A stretch of 64,000 nt of DNA from positions 40,656 through 104,655 of the IMG/VR virus record IMGVR_UViG_3300032236_000548. One strand, 5' to 3'. A program made the translations under genes and the position numbers. The notes below the pieces were generated by a model. It did no database searches. It had not been told where the DNA came from and was given only the letters and a program-made list of their open reading frames with translations. This stretch comes from a virus. How positions within the stretch are numbered: the first letter of the stretch is position 1; each line of letters opens with the position of its first letter. Shown one piece after another: positions 28,046 through 36,441 of this stretch.

Positions 28046-29539
28046 ATGGCATTACAAATACGAAGAGGATTAGCGTCTAACAGAACGTCAATTACTCCTG
28101 CACAAGGCGAAGTACTTTATACAACTGACACAAAACTACTTTATGTGGGCGACGGTTCAACTGCTGGTGGAACACCAGTTGCTCCTGTTACTACAGTTAA
28201 CGGTTTAACTGGTAACGTTGCACTAGTAACTGACAACATTGCCGAAGGCGGCAATCCATCAACTAGTAACAAATATTTTACAACAAACAGAGCAAAAGAT
28301 ACCATTGGAACAATGCTAACATCTGGAACTCTGAGCGGGTTAACTATCACTTATGACGCTGGTGCTCATGCAATCACCATTACTAATACTAACGTAATCC
28401 AATCAGGTACTACAAATAGTTTAGCATACTGGGCAAGTAATGGCACTACATTGACCCCAAGTGCAAACTTAACTTGGAACGAAGCTGGAAACGTTTTATC
28501 AAATATTAACGGCGCATTCCAAATTACTGCAAACAATGGTGGTCGTGCAATGTTGACTACTCAAACGTTTAATAATTCTGCAACTGGAAATAACTACCTT
28601 ACATTCCAAAAAGCAAGAGGAACAAACATAACTCCTACTACACTAGTAGCTGGAGATGCTATTCATGCACTTAATTTCTTAGGATACGATGGAACTGGAT
28701 ATGTCAACGCAGTGTCTCTTGTAGGCGCATCTAATGCGGGTAATCCTATTAGTACAGGTATTGTACCTGGATATTTCTACATCAGTTCAATGGACGCAAC
28801 TGGTGTTACCAGTATTCGATTCAGAATTAGTCCAACCGGTACTGCTACATTTGGTCCAGTTGCTACTACTGACACTGGAACAGGCGGTGTAGCTATTACA
28901 CAAACTGTAACTGGATCTACTAGAACTACTTTACGTTTATCTAACTATTTTTCAGATGTTGCCGCTAATAACTTGCAATTTAACAAGTATCGTGGAACTA
29001 TTGCCTCACCAACAGTTGTTGTACAAAATGACGAACTATCGGCAATCTATTCTAGAGGGTACGACGGTGCAGCCGCAGTAAACGCAAGTAGTATAAAAAC
29101 TATTGTAGACGGTGCTGTCACTACTGGTAAAATTCCAGGAGCAATCGTATTCAGCGTTGCAAACACCGCTGGAACATTAGTACAAACAACTAAGATTGGA
29201 AACGATGGAACTTTAACACATAACGGTTCTATGACTACTACTAGTACTCCTGGAACTATATGGAACTACGATTCATCAAGCTCTACTATCAATTTAATTG
29301 TAGGCGGTACTGTAGCATTCCGTAATTTCTCAGGAAGCATTTTAGTCAACTGTTATAATTCAGGAACTGTAACACAATACCTATGCGGTGGCGGAAGTAC
29401 ACCGATTGCAGTTGGTTCTTCGAAGGTAACACCAACTGGCACTATGGCCGCTACTAGCGGAATTAGTGGATATACATTTACTGCTACTGAATTGGGATTA
29501 CATAGTTTCTATGTAATCAGAACACGAAGTGGAGCATAA
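28046..29539 (+). CDS. tail fibre protein
   Basis: A 497-residue protein with a strong TAGGAG ribosome site. The N-terminus (MALQIRRGLASNRTSITPAQ, then LLYVGDGSTAGGTPV) is a well-known phage fibre/tropism-determinant opening. The middle has paired strand repeats (TTLRLSNYFSDVAANNLQF and YLTFQKARGTNITPT). The last 90 residues, without repeats, probably form the tip. The receptor is unknown. Confidence 0.7.
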   Translation: MALQIRRGLASNRTSITPAQGEVLYTTDTKLLYVGDGSTAGGTPVAPVTTVNGLTGNVALVTDNIAEGGNPSTSNKYFTTNRAKDTIGTMLTSGTLSGLTITYDAGAHAITITNTNVIQSGTTNSLAYWASNGTTLTPSANLTWNEAGNVLSNINGAFQITANNGGRAMLTTQTFNNSATGNNYLTFQKARGTNITPTTLVAGDAIHALNFLGYDGTGYVNAVSLVGASNAGNPISTGIVPGYFYISSMDATGVTSIRFRISPTGTATFGPVATTDTGTGGVAITQTVTGSTRTTLRLSNYFSDVAANNLQFNKYRGTIASPTVVVQNDELSAIYSRGYDGAAAVNASSIKTIVDGAVTTGKIPGAIVFSVANTAGTLVQTTKIGNDGTLTHNGSMTTTSTPGTIWNYDSSSSTINLIVGGTVAFRNFSGSILVNCYNSGTVTQYLCGGGSTPIAVGSSKVTPTGTMAATSGISGYTFTATELGLHSFYVIRTRSGA

Positions 29540-29547
29540 GTTTAATC

Positions 29548-32337
29548 ATGTCCTTAAATATTTGGACTAAAGATTCAGGATTTAATTTTGGAAATTATCC
29601 CGAAGAGCTGTACATTGATATTGCGTTGCCTGTTGCAGGCGATGACGGCGTATCATACAAAGTAATTTCTGGGAAGCTTCCCGGTGGGCTGAGAATCTCT
29701 GGGAATCACATTGTAGGAAATCCTTACATTGTAGCAAATAATACAAGTTTTAATTTTTGTATTAGAGCTACAAAAGGTGTACTTATTAGTGACCGCAGTT
29801 TCTTTATTGTAATTACTGGAAATAATCAACCACACTTTGTTGATTTACCAGGCGATTTACCTATTGGGCCTGCAAAACAATTATATGTACTAGACAGCAC
29901 CCACGTTAGCTATCAGATCGAAGCGTTTGATTTAAACGTTGCGGCTGGACAGACTTTAACATATTTTATCGGAAGCGACGACGGTGCATTGCCTAAAGGT
30001 GTTACACTAAGTCCGTCAGGATTGATAAGTGGGTTTATTGAGCCAACTGTTAAAATTACACCCAAAGATGGTAACGGTACTTACGACAATAGTTACTTTG
30101 ATGCTGTAGTTTATGATTTTGCTACATTACCAACTGACGGGTTTGATAGCTATCAGTATGACGATGTATTTTATGACTTTAACTTAGCGTCAGCACCTCC
30201 CACAACCTTAAACGTAAACTACCAATTCCGTGTTACATTAACAGACGGTGTAAATTACGCTCAACGAATTTTTAAAATATTTGTAGTTGGAACAGATCAG
30301 TTTAGAGCTGACAGTACTACATTTGACAGCATGGTAAACGGGTTTACCAGCGATGTAACATATCTAAGAGCACCAGTTTGGATTACTAATTCAGATTTAG
30401 GAACTCATAGAGCAAACAATTATCTGACTGTTCCTATTGCCCTATATGATAACTTAGATGTTATTTTTAGATTAGAGCCAACAAATAAAGAAGTGTATGC
30501 TGTAAGTTATCAAGTAGAAAGTACAGATAATAATCCAGGTATTACATTTAACGGAACACTTACACAAAATAATGCTATAGTAACTAATGTAACAAATATT
30601 TCATATATTAAAGTTGGTCAAACTATTACTGGATTTAATATTGCAAGAGGTACTGTTGTTAGTAGTAAAACTAACTCAACCATTACCTTATCTATTCCTG
30701 CATTAGGTAATGCAACTTTAGCAACATTAACTGCTGGCGGTGACGAACTTACAGTTACTAATGTTAAGGGAACCATTGAAGTAGGACAGTTCTTAACATT
30801 TGACAACTATTTAGACGGTGCATCTGGAACTATCTATAAAGTTGCTGCCGTAACTCCTCTTGTAAATAGCGCATACAGAATTAAACTATACAGTTTATTA
30901 GAATTAAATATTCCAAACGGAGTGCCGTTTTATCTTGGAACTCTAAGCAAACTGCCTACTGGGGTTGAGTTTGATCCTGGAACTGGTGACATATACGGTC
31001 AGTTGCCGTATCAGCCGGCAATTACCACTAGCTATGAATTTACTATTACTGCTACACGTATCGGTGATAAGATTACCGAATCATTAAATGCTAGTAAGAC
31101 TTTTACTATTAGTGTATTAGGAGATATCGATAGTGTAATTTCGTGGAATACTCCTGCTAACCTAGGAACTATACCAGCAAACTATATTTGCAATCTTGCA
31201 GTTAGCGCATCGACAACTGTTCCAGATGCTGTAGTGCTTTACGAATTGATCGGTGGAAAATTGCCTCCAGGATTAACATTAAACCTTGATGGCGAAATTA
31301 TCGGTACAACAAATCAGTATTATAACACAATTACAAAAGTTTCTGGTCTAACTACTTTTGATAATGGTCACATGACCTTTGATCAAAATACTAGTACTAT
31401 CGACAGAGTGTTTGTTGCCACTATTAAAGCAAGAGATCAATTTAACTTTAGTGCTATAACTAGAGACTTTACAATTACAATAACTACACCAAATGCTGTT
31501 GCATATAGTAATATTGTAACTCGCCCATATTTAAAATTAGATCAAAGAGTGGTATGGAAATCATTTATCAATGATAGTTCTATCTTTACTCCTGGTAGTA
31601 TATATAGAACAAACGACCCAAGTTTTGGTTTGCAGTCAGATTTAAAAATGCTTGTATATGCAGGTGTTCAAACACAAGTGGCGGCCGCATACGTTGGCGC
31701 AATGGGACTAAACTTTAAACGTAAACGTTTTCAATTTGGTAGTGTCGAGAAAGCTATTGCTATCGATCCTAATACTGGAAATAGTGTTTATGAAGTTGTA
31801 TATGTTCAAATGGTAGATCCTAAAGAACCACACGGAAAACATTTGCCGCTTAAGATAACAACTCGATTTGGAACAGAATCTGATAAGATTACTGCTGATA
31901 ATAGTACTAACTACTTTAGACAAGACTTGGAAGATTTAAATGCAAACGCACCAACTAGCGGTCCAGACATTCCAGTATTGACTGTTGATAGTACTGGGTA
32001 TGAAGTAAGCAATCCTAACCCAGATACATACTTTCCAAACAGTATTACTAACTGGCAAACAAGATTAAGCGGCGTAGGGTTATCAGAACGTAACTATTTG
32101 CCGCTCTGGATGCGAAGTGTTCCAGCAGGGCAAAAGCAACAATTAGGTTATACCCTGAGCGTACCGCTTTGTTTCTGTAAGCCCGGAACAGCAGATAAGA
32201 TAATTTTAAACATCAAATACAGTGGTTTTGACTTCAAAGTACTAGACTACGAAATAGACAGATTCATAATAGATAATGTCACCGGTCAACAAGGCGATAA
32301 ATATCTAGTATTCAGAAACGATAGGATAACCGTATGA
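29548..32337 (+). CDS. Ig-like virion structural protein
   Basis: A 929-residue protein like one carried by many T4-like cyanophages (opening SLNIWTKDSGFNFGNYPEEL). It contains repeated putative Ig/cadherin-like (He_PIG) domains with the hallmark pattern: YKVISGKLPGGLRI near residue 40, GALPKGVTLSPSGLISG near 145, LSKLPTGVEFDPGTGDIYG near 470 and GGKLPPGLTLNLDGEIIG near 570. The last 300 residues are different and may anchor it to the tail. It overlaps the next gene by four bases (ATGA). Likely a long-fibre or baseplate-associated protein. Confidence 0.7.
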   Translation: MSLNIWTKDSGFNFGNYPEELYIDIALPVAGDDGVSYKVISGKLPGGLRISGNHIVGNPYIVANNTSFNFCIRATKGVLISDRSFFIVITGNNQPHFVDLPGDLPIGPAKQLYVLDSTHVSYQIEAFDLNVAAGQTLTYFIGSDDGALPKGVTLSPSGLISGFIEPTVKITPKDGNGTYDNSYFDAVVYDFATLPTDGFDSYQYDDVFYDFNLASAPPTTLNVNYQFRVTLTDGVNYAQRIFKIFVVGTDQFRADSTTFDSMVNGFTSDVTYLRAPVWITNSDLGTHRANNYLTVPIALYDNLDVIFRLEPTNKEVYAVSYQVESTDNNPGITFNGTLTQNNAIVTNVTNISYIKVGQTITGFNIARGTVVSSKTNSTITLSIPALGNATLATLTAGGDELTVTNVKGTIEVGQFLTFDNYLDGASGTIYKVAAVTPLVNSAYRIKLYSLLELNIPNGVPFYLGTLSKLPTGVEFDPGTGDIYGQLPYQPAITTSYEFTITATRIGDKITESLNASKTFTISVLGDIDSVISWNTPANLGTIPANYICNLAVSASTTVPDAVVLYELIGGKLPPGLTLNLDGEIIGTTNQYYNTITKVSGLTTFDNGHMTFDQNTSTIDRVFVATIKARDQFNFSAITRDFTITITTPNAVAYSNIVTRPYLKLDQRVVWKSFINDSSIFTPGSIYRTNDPSFGLQSDLKMLVYAGVQTQVAAAYVGAMGLNFKRKRFQFGSVEKAIAIDPNTGNSVYEVVYVQMVDPKEPHGKHLPLKITTRFGTESDKITADNSTNYFRQDLEDLNANAPTSGPDIPVLTVDSTGYEVSNPNPDTYFPNSITNWQTRLSGVGLSERNYLPLWMRSVPAGQKQQLGYTLSVPLCFCKPGTADKIILNIKYSGFDFKVLDYEIDRFIIDNVTGQQGDKYLVFRNDRITV

Positions 32338-32933
32338 CAAGTAATATAAACTATGCCGCAATTAGCACCACTTACCCTGTAGCAGGACAGGATAACGATA
32401 GCCAAGGATTCCGTGATAATTTCACAGCAATTTCAGCTGGGCTTGCTACTGCGAAAAATGAAATTAGTGCATTACAAACTAACAGTTTATTAGCTGTTGA
32501 TTTAGCTACTAGTACAAATCCAGTAGTAAACAATATGTTAGGCAGTACACTTAGAAACGGTTTATATGTTCAATTCAACGGTGTATTTTTTAACGGGGGT
32601 ACAGTTTCCACTAGTGCCGATGTTAACCTAAACAACGGTCCTATACAACAATTTACCGCTAGCGGCAACATCACTTTAACATTTAAAAACTGGCCAACTA
32701 GTGGCCAATATGCTGTTGTCCGTGTTATGCTAATCGGTGATCAGCAAAGTACAAGAACTGTAACACTAGCAACATCTAATGCAGGGTTAATTAAACCAGC
32801 AACAGGTTGGGCAAACGGAAGTAGTCTACCAGCTACTGTAACTTTAGGTACTAATGGCAAGTATGAAGTTATTGAAGCATGGACTGTAGACGCAGGCGCT
32901 CACGTATTCCTTAAAGCAATAGGCGAATACTAA
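32334..32933 (+). CDS. fibre-associated structural protein
   Basis: A 199-residue protein whose N-terminus (NINYAAISTTYPVAGQDNDS, then QGFRDNFTAI) is a diverged form of the fibre attachment module. The remainder is beta-rich (LTFKNWPTSGQYAVVRVMLI), of the kind found in T4-like cyanophage structural proteins. Start and stop overlap the neighbours (ATGA and TAATG), so it is translated in series with the Ig-like protein. The position in the virion is unknown. Confidence 0.65.
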   Translation: MTSNINYAAISTTYPVAGQDNDSQGFRDNFTAISAGLATAKNEISALQTNSLLAVDLATSTNPVVNNMLGSTLRNGLYVQFNGVFFNGGTVSTSADVNLNNGPIQQFTASGNITLTFKNWPTSGQYAVVRVMLIGDQQSTRTVTLATSNAGLIKPATGWANGSSLPATVTLGTNGKYEVIEAWTVDAGAHVFLKAIGEY

Positions 32934-33163
32934 TGCATCCTTTAGCCGGTGATTTGAGTCCGCTCAAAGATTCTGAACTTGAAGAAAAAATCCAGAGTCT
33001 GACTAAAAAGTATTTTATGACTGGCAACTTTGATGTGAAAAATCAAATAGCCGGATTATTAGAAGATTACAACGCAGAATTGAGCAGACGCAGAGCGGCG
33101 GCCTTAAAGAAATTAATGGATAGTCGCGATAAAAGCCTTGACAAACTAATTAAAGTCAACTAA
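32933..33163 (+). CDS. small helical protein
   Basis: A 76-residue, highly charged and probably all-helical protein (LKDSELEEKIQSLTKKYF, then AELSRRRAAALKKLMDSRDK). It starts at a TAATG overlap and carries the -35 box of the next promoter in its end. It resembles a small conserved protein in T4-like cyanophages. Function unknown. Confidence 0.6.
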   Translation: MHPLAGDLSPLKDSELEEKIQSLTKKYFMTGNFDVKNQIAGLLEDYNAELSRRRAAALKKLMDSRDKSLDKLIKVN

Positions 33164-33166
33164 AAT
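33138..33166 (+). promoter_or_regulatory. sigma70-type promoter, possibly leaderless message
   Basis: TTGACA at 33138-33143, a 17-base spacer and TAAAAT at 33161-33166. The expected start of transcription is at or next to the ATG at 33173, which also has no Shine-Dalgarno sequence. Confidence 0.5.
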
Positions 33167-33172
33167 GTTGAC

Positions 33173-33682
33173 ATGCGACTAGACAAATTCGGTAATCCTA
33201 TTTTTAATTCAATTGATATATTCAAAGCCTTATATACAGGCAAGCTAACCAGCATCAAAGATATCACTGTAGACTATAACGAAGATATTGAAAAGTTAGA
33301 AGAAACTGCTGGTTTTACTTTTCAACGATTCAATGATCAATTAGACTCTATATCTGTCGAAGATTTTGATCAAGCACTTCAGTGCGATTGGTTTATGCCT
33401 CCAGAATACAGAGACTTTGATGTAGAAGAATACTGTATTAGTAGGTGTACTACTGACGAACAAAAACAACGTGTTTTTGACGAAATGGAAGAATACCAAG
33501 CTCGGGGAATGATACCTTTACTTCAATGGACTAAACACTTTGTAGATACTTGCACTGAAAACGGTATTGTCTGGGGTGTAGGACGTGGCTCTAGCGTAGC
33601 AAGTTTTGTACTGTTTTTACTAGGCGTACATCAAATAGATTCAGTCAAATATAATTTAGACTGGCAGGAATTCCTGAGATAA
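33173..33682 (+). CDS. DnaE-like fragment protein
   Basis: A 169-residue protein. Its last 37 residues (VWGVGRGSSVASFVLFLLGV, ID, then YNLDWQEFLR) match the block in bacterial DNA polymerase III alpha that reads GPGRGSGAGSLVAYALGIT..DP..Y.LLFERFLNP. The catalytic aspartates that follow in DnaE are absent because the protein stops there. Residues 1-130 are acidic and helical and match nothing I recognise. Similar stand-alone fragments occur in T4-like cyanophages. It cannot be a polymerase on its own; it may bind replication proteins. Function unknown. Confidence 0.6.
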   Translation: MRLDKFGNPIFNSIDIFKALYTGKLTSIKDITVDYNEDIEKLEETAGFTFQRFNDQLDSISVEDFDQALQCDWFMPPEYRDFDVEEYCISRCTTDEQKQRVFDEMEEYQARGMIPLLQWTKHFVDTCTENGIVWGVGRGSSVASFVLFLLGVHQIDSVKYNLDWQEFLR

Positions 33683-33709
33683 GTAATAGTATAATCCAAG
33701 GAGAGTTAT

Positions 33710-34015
33710 ATGGCTCAAAAAGAACAACAAAGACAAGTTTATCGCAGTGCTCGCGGTAAGGAAGTTGATTTAAATAAATTAATTTCTAAAAATGAGCTTA
33801 CTATTGCTGTAGGCAATATGGGTGTAAATGCTCGCGGAGATAAAATTGGCCCAGGTGGCAAAATTATTCCTAAAGCACAACTTCAAGGTAGCAATCAGGA
33901 CATTCCTAATCAAATTAATGTTCCAGAAGTAGTAGAACCTGTAGCATCTGCTCCAGCTACTCCAGCCCAAAAAGCTAAGAACATTGCAAGCATGGATCCG
34001 GAAGGCAACGAATGA
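33710..34015 (+). CDS. conserved small protein upstream of the GroES-like gene
   Basis: A 101-residue protein with an AAGGAGAG ribosome site and a TATAAT-like box at 33690-33695. A basic N-terminus (QRQVYRSARGKEVDLNKLI) is followed by a Gly-rich stretch (NARGDKIGPGGKII) and a Pro/Ala/Val tail. It overlaps the GroES-like gene by four bases (ATGA). Similar proteins sit in the same place in T4-like cyanophages. The function is unknown; coupling suggests a chaperonin or head-assembly link. Confidence 0.6.
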   Translation: MAQKEQQRQVYRSARGKEVDLNKLISKNELTIAVGNMGVNARGDKIGPGGKIIPKAQLQGSNQDIPNQINVPEVVEPVASAPATPAQKAKNIASMDPEGNE

Positions 34016-34407
34016 ACGTAGTACAAGGCAAGATTATTCCAATTCGTGACAATGTATTAGTCACAGATATGAACTTCGATGCACGTACGACAGCAGGAGG
34101 AATTATTCTGCAAAGCGATGACGGCAAAAGCGAAGGTATTCGTCACCGTTGGGGACGAGTATGGGCTATCGGGCCAGCACAGCAAGATGTCAAAGTAGGT
34201 GAATGGATTCTTGTTGAACACGGTCGTTGGACTCGAGGAGTTACTGTAGTAGATGAAAATGGAGACGAAATTGTCATTCGTCGAATTGACCTTAATGCAA
34301 TCTTAATGGTAACCGACGAAGAACCAGGCGATAATACTTACGGCTATCATAGCCAAGTACAACATGCAACATTCGATCCAGGTTCATTTATGCGTCCATC
34401 GTTTTAA
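34012..34407 (+). CDS. GroES-like co-chaperonin
   Basis: A 131-residue protein with the GroES fold signature: IPIRDNVLVTDM at the start, the mobile-loop region ARTTAGGIILQSDDGKSEG and then WGRVWAIG and VGEWILVEHGRWTRG. GGIIL matches the GroEL-binding tripeptide of mobile loops. In T4, gp31 replaces GroES so that the major capsid protein gp23 can fold in GroEL; a similar role is likely here. A C-terminal extension of about 30 residues is not found in bacterial GroES. It starts within the stop of the previous gene and is followed by a terminator. Confidence 0.8.
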   Translation: MNVVQGKIIPIRDNVLVTDMNFDARTTAGGIILQSDDGKSEGIRHRWGRVWAIGPAQQDVKVGEWILVEHGRWTRGVTVVDENGDEIVIRRIDLNAILMVTDEEPGDNTYGYHSQVQHATFDPGSFMRPSF

Positions 34408-34425
34408 ATTTTAATGATTCGAGTA

Positions 34426-34451
34426 ACAGGGCTATTGACTAGCCCTGTTTT
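34426..34451 (+). terminator. rho-independent terminator with -35 box in its loop
   Basis: ACAGGGCTA at 34426-34434, loop TTGAC, TAGCCCTGT at 34440-34448, then T residues: a perfect 9-bp stem. It ends the GroES-like operon. The loop plus the next T is the -35 box (TTGACT) of the following promoter. Confidence 0.75.
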
Positions 34452-34463
34452 CACCTGTACAAT
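34435..34463 (+). promoter_or_regulatory. sigma70-type promoter for clamp-loader operon
   Basis: TTGACT at 34435-34440, a 17-base spacer and TACAAT at 34458-34463, followed by an AAGGAG ribosome site for the 47-residue gene. The -35 box lies in the terminator hairpin loop. Confidence 0.65.
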
Positions 34464-34481
34464 AGAGAAAAGGAGAATCAT

Positions 34482-34625
34482 ATGGGCTTTGTCTTAGAAA
34501 TAGTAGTGCTATTAGCTTCGTTGTACTATGCTAAAGAAGAATACGACAATCAACGAATCGGATATGCCATGCTGTGGGCAAGTCTTGTTGGTTGGAACTT
34601 ACACACAATATTAGGAACGCTATGA
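34482..34625 (+). CDS. 47-residue membrane-like leader gene of the clamp loader
   Basis: A short frame starting at ATG 34482 behind a strong AAGGAG site and ending at TGA 34623-34625, overlapping the clamp-loader start (ATGA). The product has a hydrophobic N-terminal helix (MGFVLEIVVLLASLYY), a charged middle (AKEEYDNQR) and a second hydrophobic stretch (AMLWASLVGW). It probably enters the membrane. The strong ribosome site and overlap indicate that it is translated and drives clamp-loader translation. No family was recognised. Confidence 0.6.
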   Translation: MGFVLEIVVLLASLYYAKEEYDNQRIGYAMLWASLVGWNLHTILGTL

Positions 34626-35536
34626 AAGAATTATGGGTAGAGAAATACAGACCGGCAGAGTTAGACGGTTATGTGTTTAAAGATGAACAACAAAAGAGTC
34701 AAATTGAAAATTGGATCAAAGACGGAATTATTCCTCACTTGTTGTTCAGCGGCAATGCTGGTGTAGGTAAAACTACCCTAGCAAAAATTCTAATTAATAA
34801 ACTGGATGTACAAGAAACCGATGTACTGTATGCAAACGGTTCTAAAGAAGCACGTAAAGTCGAATGGGTAGACAAACTTATCGGTTTTTGCCAAACAATG
34901 CCGTTTGGAGATTTTAAAATTGTCTTAATCGACGAGGCAGACTACATGAACGTAAACTCAGTTCAACCTGCACTACGTAATTTAATGGAAGAATATAGTA
35001 ACAGCGTAAGATTTATTCTAACTTGTAACTATCCTAACAAACTTATTCCAGCTATCCATAGTCGTTGCCAACGTTTACACATTGAAAAAACAGACTTTAC
35101 TGAATTTACTGCTCGTGCGGCCACTGTACTAGTAAGCGAAAATGTAGAATTTGATTTAGATACACTAGACACTTATGTTAAAGGTACATATCCAGACTTG
35201 CGTAAATGTTTGAACAACTTGCAAATGAACAGTATCGATGGCAAGTTGATTAGTCCTGAAACTACCGACTCTAGTACTGACTACAGAGTTGACATGGTGG
35301 ATTTATTCAAGAAGGGTGAGATTAGCAAAGCACGTAAACTAGTTTGTAGCCAAGCACTTCCTGAAGAGATGGAAGAAATTTATCGCTGGTTGTATGAAAA
35401 CGTGAATATTTTCGGCGACGAAGAGAAACAGGATAAGGCAATTCTTATCATTAAACAAGGTCTTGTAGACCATACACTAGTTAGCGACCCGGAGATTAAC
35501 CTGGCCGCTACCCTAATTAGATTAGGACATCTTTAA
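34622..35536 (+). CDS. 44: sliding-clamp loader ATPase (gp44-like)
   Basis: A 304-residue AAA+ ATPase like T4 gp44, which with gp62 loads the gp45 clamp on primer junctions. Seen are the N-terminal WVEKYRP of clamp loaders, Walker A GNAGVGKTT at 44-52, Walker B VLIDEAD near 100, sensor 1 in FILTCN and the arginine-finger SRC motif in IHSRCQRLH. The ATG at 34622 is chosen because MKELWVEKYRP is the family start; the frame extends 16 codons further but has no homology there. Unlike T4, it is 23 kb from the clamp gene and no gp62-like gene follows. Confidence 0.93.
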   Translation: MKELWVEKYRPAELDGYVFKDEQQKSQIENWIKDGIIPHLLFSGNAGVGKTTLAKILINKLDVQETDVLYANGSKEARKVEWVDKLIGFCQTMPFGDFKIVLIDEADYMNVNSVQPALRNLMEEYSNSVRFILTCNYPNKLIPAIHSRCQRLHIEKTDFTEFTARAATVLVSENVEFDLDTLDTYVKGTYPDLRKCLNNLQMNSIDGKLISPETTDSSTDYRVDMVDLFKKGEISKARKLVCSQALPEEMEEIYRWLYENVNIFGDEEKQDKAILIIKQGLVDHTLVSDPEINLAATLIRLGHL

Positions 35537-35559
35537 AAAGGGCCGCAAGGCCCTTTTTT
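35535..35559. terminator. bidirectional terminator between gp44-like gene and phoH
   Basis: A run of A residues, GGGCC, loop GCAA, GGCCC and a run of T residues. The symmetry with A and T tracts on either side lets it end both converging transcripts. Confidence 0.85.
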
Positions 35560-36277
35560 ATTCTCCATATACAGACAACACCTCCTTCACTGCATTATGG
35601 CGTTCGATGTCTTTGGCTTCAAATTGAATGATATCAATATGTTCCAGATATTCTTTTTGTGCGAGTAGGTTACAGAAATCAATCAGACCATTATCGCTCA
35701 ATCGGTCTGCTTGTGCTAAATCACCTGTGACTACCATCTTAGAGCCCTCTCCTAAACGGGTTAGTAGCATCTTCATTTGATTTACTGTTGCGTTTTGCAT
35801 TTCATCTGCAACGATATATGCGTTTTTAAATGTGCGGCCACGCATATAGGCCAATGGGCTTATCTCGATAACACCTTCCTCTAGCATTTTAGCTATTTCT
35901 TTTTGTTGATAATATTCGCCCAAGACATCAAAAATAGGTCTTGTCCAAGGTGCCATCTTTTCATTTAAGTCACCTGGTAAAAATCCTAAATCTTCGTCTA
36001 CGGACACGGCGGGTCTTGTCACAACGATCTTGTCAACTTTCCCTTCCTGAAACATTTTAATTCCGTGTTGTACTGCTAGCATAGTCTTACCCGTGCCTGC
36101 TGGACCAATAGCAAGTACTATGCTAGTGGCTTCCTCATACAATTTCTGGAGATAAAGTTTCTGATTAGCATTACGTGCCTGAATACTGACACGTTGCTTT
36201 TTTGCCGGAAGATACGGCTGAAAGTCAATTATGTTAACTTCTGATGTAAAACGCTTTTTCACTCGTTGTTTACTCAT
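35558..36277 (-). CDS. phoH: PhoH-like P-loop ATPase
   Basis: A 239-residue PhoH-family protein on the minus strand, near the usual length of the PhoH core. Walker A is GPAGTGKT at 58-65, Walker B and flanks are AYIVADEMQNA, and TRLGEGSKMVVTGDLAQ is the family's sensor block. An AGGAGC ribosome site precedes it. PhoH is common in T4-like marine and freshwater phages; its molecular role (an ATPase possibly acting on RNA) is unsettled, and its old link to phosphate starvation is unproven here. It is transcribed away from the late operon at 36442. Confidence 0.92.
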   Translation of the reverse strand: MSKQRVKKRFTSEVNIIDFQPYLPAKKQRVSIQARNANQKLYLQKLYEEATSIVLAIGPAGTGKTMLAVQHGIKMFQEGKVDKIVVTRPAVSVDEDLGFLPGDLNEKMAPWTRPIFDVLGEYYQQKEIAKMLEEGVIEISPLAYMRGRTFKNAYIVADEMQNATVNQMKMLLTRLGEGSKMVVTGDLAQADRLSDNGLIDFCNLLAQKEYLEHIDIIQFEAKDIERHNAVKEVLSVYGE

Positions 36278-36309
36278 CTAGTTGTGCTCCTACTCTACAT
36301 GGTTAAAGC

Positions 36310-36349
36310 AGGACTTGTAGTGACCGCCTTTGATAACTACAGAGGTCCT
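36310..36349. promoter_or_regulatory. inverted repeat in the phoH upstream region
   Basis: AGGAC and TGTAG pair with CTACA and GTCCT around a 16-base loop, with a small bulge on each side. It lies in the 164-base divergent space between phoH and the late gene at 36442. No T tract follows, so it is more likely a regulatory hairpin or operator than a terminator. Confidence 0.35.
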
Positions 36350-36407
36350 ACACTATTATTTACTGATTTCCTAGAATAATAAAGTGATACGTTATGATTT
36401 TAAACCA

Positions 36408-36415
36408 GCTAAATA
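36408..36415 (+). promoter_or_regulatory. putative late promoter octamer
   Basis: GCTAAATA, 26 bases before the ATG at 36442, with AGGA ribosome-site bases between. Identical to the octamers at 27521 and 48432. Confidence 0.5.
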
Positions 36416-36441
36416 AGTATAGAGGATTCTAGGACATTAAC

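Noticed and set aside
33686-33698. A sigma70 promoter before the gene at 33710
   Set aside because: TATAAT is present at 33690 but no -35 box at 16-18 bases upstream, so only the -10-like box is mentioned in the gene entry.
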